A stretch of 64,000 nucleotides of DNA from the NCBI GenBank assembly GCA_032622095.1, contig CP136063.1, forward strand, positions 216,029,982-216,093,981, written 5' to 3'. Every line of letters starts with the position of its first letter. Within the stretch, counting starts at the first letter, position 1. The position numbers were made by a program, and so were the translations under genes. Origin of the DNA: Siphonodentalium dalli (Eukaryota; Mollusca; Scaphopoda; Gadilida; Siphonodentaliidae). Of the stretch, positions 57,655 through 64,000 are shown in pieces. The notes under the pieces are model-generated. The model did no database searches, had not been told where the DNA came from, and saw nothing but the letters and a program-made list of their open reading frames with translations.

Positions 57655-58440
57655 GTTCTACCTGATAATTGTGTGACAGTACAGTCGCGTTACTTTATAC
57701 GTCAACATTGGTCATTATCACTCGACAAATTTATTTCGGTCTATCGTATCAACCCCTATTTCCCCACGTAGCCTGACTAAGTGTCTTTATCGCTCCACTA
57801 ATTTGTATCGTTTCATCGGTATGAATTCCATATCCAATTATCCACATATAACCAACCCAACCTCTAATCCCGGTCCAATTTATTTATTTCTTTCATCGGT
57901 ATATAGTCATGTTACGTAATATTTTATCTCGTGATACTTGTACTTATATGTCTATGGTATTACTATAGTATACCGTATATGTATATCAATTGCTATTCCT
58001 TTCTATATAATCCTGGTGCCAACTATAGAGATAATTTCAGACCCCCCCCCCCCCCAATTTTATATAATTGCTGCTTTAGTACAGTCACGATGCATTACAT
58101 GGCAACATCGATCCACTAATTTATGTCAGTTCATCAACTTCATCGGTACAAACCCCTTTTTTCTCCGAGTCCATATAACCAACCCAACATCTTATAGAAC
58201 TCCATAAATGACTATTCTGGCACTATATAGAGATGACTAAGATTCTGACACCCCCCTATTTTATAGCCTTGTTGCAACAGTAGAGTTGATATGCATAATA
58301 TGTCAACATTGGTCGTTATTGCTCTACAAATTTATATCGGTTCAACCCTTAGTTCCCTGTATCGCCCACCCCTCCCTCAATTTATTTTTTCATTTGTATT
58401 ATAGTCTCGTCACATACACATTTTATCTTTTGTAACTTTT
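57655..58440 (+). repeat. Degenerate tandem repeats
   Basis: Three imperfect copies share GTCAACATTGGTCRTTAT, ACAAATTTATWTCGGT and AACCCCTATTTCCCC-like blocks, at about 57676, 58080 and 58278. Copies are of unequal length. Confidence 0.5.
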
Positions 58441-58655
58441 GCTTCAAAGCGTCGAGATCCGCTGCAGACAATACAAAACTGACAACATTTTGAAATGTAA
58501 GCAGGCTTCAAACTCATCTTATCCAAGAAAAACTCTGGTTACATAAAAAATTTGTGTATACGGTGTACGCGCATTTGTTGCGTTAAAAACCAAAGGTCCC
58601 AAGTCAAGGTCCAAATCCCCAACACACTGATGTGAGGTTTAACTCCATCTACATA

Positions 58656-59122
58656 CAGTAATGTCCAAAGTAATTCATCACTTAACCACAGCAAAATTGT
58701 GTGTATTTTTTCATGATTCTGAATCCTGAAAAAATACCCATAATTATGCTGTGGTTAAAGGGTCAATTACTTTGGGCATTACTGTAACCAATATAAGGAT
58801 TTGAGGTTTAATGATAACTCAATCATCATACAGTAATGTTCAAAGCAATTGACCACTTAACCACAGCAGAATAATGGGTAATTTGAGGATTGTAAATGCT
58901 GAAAAAATACATAATTCTGCTGTGGTTAAGTGGTCAATTACTTTGGGCATTACTGTAACCAATATAAGGATTTGAGGTTTAATGATAACTCAATCCTCAT
59001 ACAGTAATGTCCAAAGTAATTGACCACAGCAAAATTATTGGTAAATTTTCAGGATTTCAAATCCTGAAAAATTACCAATAATTCTGATGTGGTTAAGTGG
59101 TCAATTACTTTGGGTATTACTG
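58656..59122. repeat. Tandem triplication of a CAGTAATG-type palindromic MITE plus spacer
   Basis: Three elements, 58656-58784, 58831-58955 and 59002-59122, each with CAGTAATGTCCAAAG… and …TTTGGGCATTACTG ends (third: GGGTATTACTG). They are separated by the same spacer (ACCAATATAAGGATTTGAGG, then TTTAATGATAACTC). The period is 171-175 bp. The identical spacer shows tandem duplication, not independent insertion. Confidence 0.88.
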
Positions 59123-61498
59123 TAACCAATACAAGGATGTGAGGTTTAATGAGAACTCCATCCATATAACTAATAATTATGTGTGAAAATCAAAACAAAA
59201 TAAATTCCATGATGGCGTCCAATTTCGACTGCCTAATTCTGCTCCAAAACATGTATATTCAATATATGGATGTTTATTGGGGGAAACCGATTATTTCAAT
59301 GATATTTTCATTAACTGTGATCCAAAACCCGACTTACGGGAGCGCGCGACTGTATCTTAAGCATAATGTGCCTATTTAATGAGCCAACAATTGGAATCCC
59401 AACAGAGAAGATTGGCGTGGGTCCCTTGCGCGATCTGTCCATCGAAAACTATTTAGACATCTCAAGACACGTAAGACCCAATAAGTTAATATACAGAATA
59501 GATACATCTATTGCCTGAGTGACTAATATTTATATTTGTTACAATGAGGTCCAATAGTTGCGAAGCCAGCACCACAATTCTTTCCCTCCATAGTAAATCT
59601 TAAAACAACTTCTAAAGAATTAATAATTCACCTTATATTTGGTATGAAGCGTCCTTGGTTAACTGGAGTTCAGATTTGTTAACATCACGCCACCAAGGTA
59701 ATTACTTGCGAAGCCACAGCCACAACTATTTCCCTCCATAGTAATTATCAAAACAACTTCTTAAGAACAATTGACCAGGTCAGTCGCGCAATTATTGGAA
59801 GAGCCACGGTCAATCATTTTTTTTAAACCAAATGTTACATTTAAATTATTGCTTTATTTAACCAAAACAAAAATGAGAAAATTTAACTTTTACTACTTGC
59901 TAAATTTTATCTTTTAATTATTTCATTTAAATTTTAGTATTTACAGTATACTATGTCCAAGTCTTTATAATCTGTTGAGTGACCCCACAGTCGTTTACTT
60001 TGTTAGTAATAATTTGAAGGATTACTTGTTTAAACGCAATTGTTATCAAAATATTTTATGTATTTTTTATAATTTCTATTTATATGTAATACCATAATCT
60101 TGGTGGCGTTACCATTTCTGACTATGGTTTTCTTGTTTAAGCTATGTTTTATGTTCAAAGTATCGAGGCGGCTTCTAGCACTAAGATAACTATGGAACGC
60201 CGATTTGTTTACTGACAAATGTCTTCACTCAAGTAATGACATGTGATGATAAGAGCGTGAGTTGATGGTGCTATACGCAGTCTCGGCACAGGGACGTGAT
60301 TATAGAGGGGTCTCCGCGTTGAGGAGGGGTGTCCACCTTCAAATTCCCAACTATACACCCCCTTGAACCACACCAATCAGAGGTTTGTGCCTAATTCAAA
60401 TTGTGCACCCCGTTGGGCTCTGATTTCCCCCAACTGATCCTTCACTGTCCTGAATATTAGAGCAGTCTGTTCTAAATGGATCAGTAGTCTTGTTACAGAA
60501 GTCCTGTGATGGGAGGTCCACCTTGCCGACCAGTACGAGAACAATTTTGTAAATATGAACATGGAAATTGCAAAATCATAACATCTATATATATAGTGGT
60601 CTAACACCATGCAGGCAAATTCACGCCCTGGATTGTTTTTCACAAATTAATTATCAGTTTTGACGAGCCACTGAATGTGGATAGACCAGGGCACACCGGG
60701 TCGACCATGGTTCGGTCTGGTGTGAGAACGTTTTGAAATCTGAACATGAAAATCTATAAATTATAGACTTTCCTCAAGCTTTACATTTGTTGGATATTTT
60801 CAACTTAACTGTTGGCCATATAGCCCGATTTTGTTTCTACCAAAAGTAGGAATATTTGCAAATGTTGGTCTAAAACAATAAAAAAAATCCCCACTGATAC
60901 ATTTTTGGAAAATCAAACTGAATGACAGAATAATTTCAACGTATGTTTGGTGCGTTAGGTATATGCAATTTCCAACTGTTGGGTGAGACACCCCACCCCT
61001 CTCGCCACGTTCCCTATCGACCCTTTGTGCATGGGCATAATTACACCGTGAATGTGTTACACGATTGAATACAACCGTTCAGTTATTGTATCTTATGTGG
61101 TGGTGACTGATTTCTCATTTTAATATAGATATTTGACATTTGAACGGACATGACGCATTTGAACCCCAAGACTGTTGGATATTGTAGTGGCCGATATTGA
61201 CACAAAATACTGATATACACACACCTCACACTCGGCACAATCTTATATACCGTCGTCAGAGCGACTTTTAGCTGTTTTCATTTTTTCGCATAGAAGTGAA
61301 ACAAACGCTCTTTATTCAAACCATATAATGAATAGTGTACCATTAAACACCCTTTATATTTAACAAGTTTAATTTTTCTACCTACATCCGGGTTTAGGAC
61401 ATTCTTGGTTCTAAAACAACATATTTTACACCGAATAATGGTTGGATTATTAAATTCGCGTAATTGTATATTTGTGCTATCATAACATATTTTCTCAG
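59123..61498. other. Low-content stretch, no supported gene
   Basis: Outside the 59552-59770 duplication I see short frames only. A diverged inverted match exists between about 60060-60140 and 53455-53520 (shared GTCAGAAATGGTAA), indicating an old dispersed repeat. Confidence 0.45.
59552..59770 (+). repeat. Direct duplication, about 65 bp, 149 bp apart
   Basis: TTGCGAAGCCAGCACCACAA with TTTCCCTCCATAGTAA is repeated as TTGCGAAGCCACAGCCACAA with the same follow-on, both ending AAAACAACTTC. Nothing coding is seen. Confidence 0.7.
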
Positions 61499-61670
61499 TC
61501 AGAAAATTCCATCTATTCTAGACGAAACTCGAACGGTCTGGGAAATTATTTATGAAAGCCAGTTATTGAAAATGTTACCAAAATGGGTCAAAGAAAGACG
61601 CCACCCCTTCCACTTTCGCCTCGTCCCTGGTGAATGCAAATCATTATCCACACAGATGTCCATCATATAA
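61499..61670 (+). CDS. Possible terminal exon of an unknown gene (weak)
   Basis: An acceptor-like TTTTCTCAG precedes an open frame of 56 codons ending TAA at 61668-61670. It reads QKIPSILDETRTVWEIIYES, then LLKMLPKWVKERRHPFHFRL and a short tail. The composition is protein-like (charged, Trp and Pro in plausible places), but I do not recognise it and found no upstream partner exon in phase. It may be a chance frame in the repeat-rich flank. Confidence 0.25.
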
Positions 61671-61794
61671 CCATAACAGCTAGTATGACGTCGGCCAAGA
61701 AAGCAAATGCGTATAACAATTTCTCTATATCATATATCAATTGTGCTGCAATTGGCTCACCATACATTACCCGTCGATATGCTTAATTCTACCC

Positions 61795-61891
61795 GTAAAA
61801 CAGTTTGCGATTTCAAAACGTGTACCGGTACGGGTAGCTACCAGTACCCGTACCGGTACCCGTACCCGTTTGAAATCGCAAACTCGCTAAT
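61795..61891. repeat. Palindrome of ACCGGTACGGGTA words with GTTTGCGATTTCAAA arms
   Basis: GTTTGCGATTTCAAAACG and CGTTTGAAATCGCAAAC enclose repeated GTACCGGTACGGGTA words. A related half (CGAGTTTGCGATACCCGTCC, then GGGTACGGGTACCGG) lies at 56346-56392. Confidence 0.65.
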
Positions 61892-61995
61892 AAGTGTCAT
61901 TTACATACTATATATAGTATATGCAGGTAATTATGGGATATAATAATTACAATGTGAACAAAACTGTAATGTGTCCTGGCCCCTCTTCACATAAG

Positions 61996-62139
61996 AAATG
62001 AACGGCGGTTTCAATGTGATCATGGGATTTTGACCGCGAGAAAAAATCAGCAAATTGCATGAACCCCGAAGGGGTTCATGCGGAGTTTGCTGATTTTTTA
62101 ACGCGGTCAAAACCCATGACCACGTTGAATCCGCCATTT
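61996..62139. repeat. Near-perfect palindrome (about 144 bp)
   Basis: AAAAAATCAGCAAA, then a hairpin GCATGAACCCC / GGGGTTCATGC, then TTTGCTGATTTTTT; the outer arms TTTGACCGCG / CGCGGTCAAA and GGCGGTTTCAA / TTGAATCCGCC continue the pairing. Probably a MITE; the duplication is not resolved. Confidence 0.7.
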
Positions 62140-64000
62140 ATTATTTATATTTATATACTTAAATTCATTATGAATTAGGATTGTATGTCTTTCCCACTAT
62201 TTATGAACGCATGGAGTTCAGTTCAGACAGTTCGAATCCTTGTTTTTTGGAAAACCAAACATTTTGAGAATCCATTCATGGAGAACGGAAAAAACGCAAT
62301 TTAACAGTAAAGTATACACATATGACAAGATATCTTGTTTAGATAGTACCGGTAACTAATTGATTTCAAGAATGATTAATATATGAAACTAACACTTAAG
62401 TTTCGGCTGCGGTTAAGAAATCGACAACACGCCGTTCTACCATAATGATATATTTGTGAGGTTCGGGGGAATATTTGTAGCGGCAAGGAAAATGATAAAA
62501 CCCTATTGAGTAGCGCGTTTTTTTTAACATCAACGCTCAGTAACACAGAGCAACAAGACTGATTATAGACCGAAACAAATTTCTTGCCAAATCCGGACGT
62601 ACTATATACTCAAGCAGTCGGTAATGTCCGACAATCCCCGGTGATTTCCGGGACCAATGTGTTCATAAACCTATGAACGACATTGGAAGTGACGTCACGT
62701 TACGTTCATAGGTTTATGAACGCATTGAATAAGGGGGCGTGTCTACCGTAACGCTATGGGGAAATCGGAAGAGATATCACGTGTATGTAAATATATCTAT
62801 TTAAATAATATTTTTATACTTTTCAGAAGACTATCCAAGGAAGGTTATATTTTTGTTTCTTTCAATAAATGTTATTAAAACTTTATTTCATGTCTACTTA
62901 TTTACTTATTGATGGTTGTCAACAACACTGAAACAAATAATTTCACAATTCAAATAATTATTTGACAAAAGTATATTTAAAAATCAATTTAGTATACAAA
63001 CACTGATACAAATATTTAGTTCATACATTACACTCATGCATCAGCTAACTGTATGAGTAAAGAGACTGTCGTGAAGTATAAGAATTATTGTAACATTCTG
63101 TCATGAGTTGTTAGCTGATATTGTCAGACTGCATTAAGTTCACCCTACCCTAGAGCTATCTGAAGTATTGTTTTTATTGATCTACACCGTGAACTAGACA
63201 ATTTTCAATATAAAAACTGCCAAGCAAGCTGAAACAGACACAATAAAAAAAAATTGCGCGCAAAAAAAAATCAATGAAAATTTTGGGACCCACCCCCACA
63301 ATATTCACTATTTTTCCATTTTATATCAACTTATGGGGGTAATTATAACAATATTGAATGTATTAGTGCTTCTCATATTGCAACAAGCCACAACATATAA
63401 ACAAATATGTTTAAAACAGTTGAAAATATGTCAATGAAAAAAAAGGTGGTCAAAAACTGTTTCCGGCCTCGGGTACCCACCTCATGTCTCGTAAAAAAAA
63501 TTCGGCCCCCCCCCCCTGATTTATACCCTCAAATCTATACTGTCAATTCATGCTAGAACCTCTCATATGTATTCAAATCCATCTACATCTCTATATAAAT
63601 TCAATGAATTGAACTGAATTTATTGAACTACTTAACAACAAATACAATTTCTTCCCCAAACCATTTGAGTTAATAATAAAATAATTTATACATTTATATA
63701 GCGAATTCCACATTAAATTAGTTTCAATATGCTTTACATGATTATTACCCCAGTCATAGGGATTTGTTTACGAAACCTCGCTGAGGAGGAAGCAATCCGA
63801 ACAGCCAATGAGCACATCAGGATGAGCATACTGACAATATACATCAACTTCCGACCTCAAAGTCTCGCCCTGACACCACCACTACCACCACAAACAACAA
63901 CATTTCTAGCGTTTGTGAAGTTAGCACTACATTCAACATTCGATCAACATTCAATTTTCCGTGTACATAATTTGTATTAACATGAAGAATAAGTGGGTCG
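62140..64000. other. Right-end flank, no supported gene
   Basis: It contains a doubled GTTCATAGGTTTATGAAC-type palindrome (about 62661-62726), a C-run near 63507-63518 and AT-rich sequence. EF-hand gene 5' exons might lie here or beyond, but none could be defended. Confidence 0.45.

Noticed and set aside
60377-60643. 88-codon frame on the - strand
   Set aside because: It has a vague pol-like look (WSARWTSHHR) but no catalytic motif or supporting repeat copies.
63729-63980. 83-codon frame on the + strand near the right edge
   Set aside because: Low-complexity (PPLPPQTTT) and no conserved motif; likely chance.

Overview
This is an AT-rich animal nuclear genomic window: split genes with GT-AG introns, no operons, very dense small DNA transposons, and frequent ACATGTA-type words. 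The style suggests a marine invertebrate (mollusc-like or a similar lophotrochozoan or deuterostome), but nothing seen fixes the phylum.

The centrepiece is one complete gene on the + strand, 5898-42834. Its nine coding exons join in phase into a 349-residue protein with repeated Pro-Gly-Pro-Gly-x-Tyr motifs. I recognise it as STPG1 (sperm-tail PG-rich repeat protein 1, also called MAPO2). Coding sequence is only 1,050 nt of about 37 kb. Upstream, a divergent gene on the - strand starts at 5271 (two exons seen; the rest lies outside or is unrecognised). Downstream, a convergent - strand gene ends at 53199; its last two exons encode a pair of EF-hands.

Layout: 1-5200, introns of the divergent gene with repeats and three foldback elements. 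5272-5897, shared upstream region. 5986-14959, STPG1 intron 1, mostly a 7-kb element with 1.5-kb terminal inverted repeats, one arm carrying an hAT insertion. 14960-21339, exons 2-5. 21324-27841, a 6.5-kb tandem array of about 200 copies of a 32-bp unit made from the end of exon 5 plus its 5' splice site. 27842-42834, exons 6-9 embedded in nested hAT-type and TTAA-flanked (piggyBac-type) MITEs, a LINE 3' fragment and a TA-flanked pogo-like element. 42835-53198, STPG1 3' flank, a 3.6-kb inverted-repeat element and more MITEs. 53199-54568, end of the EF-hand gene. 54569-64000, no confident exon; tandem repeats, palindromes and a triplicated MITE.

The most unusual signals are the amplified splice donor array, and a MITE whose target-site duplication copied the polypyrimidine tract of exon 8, leaving the branch point to be supplied by the transposon.
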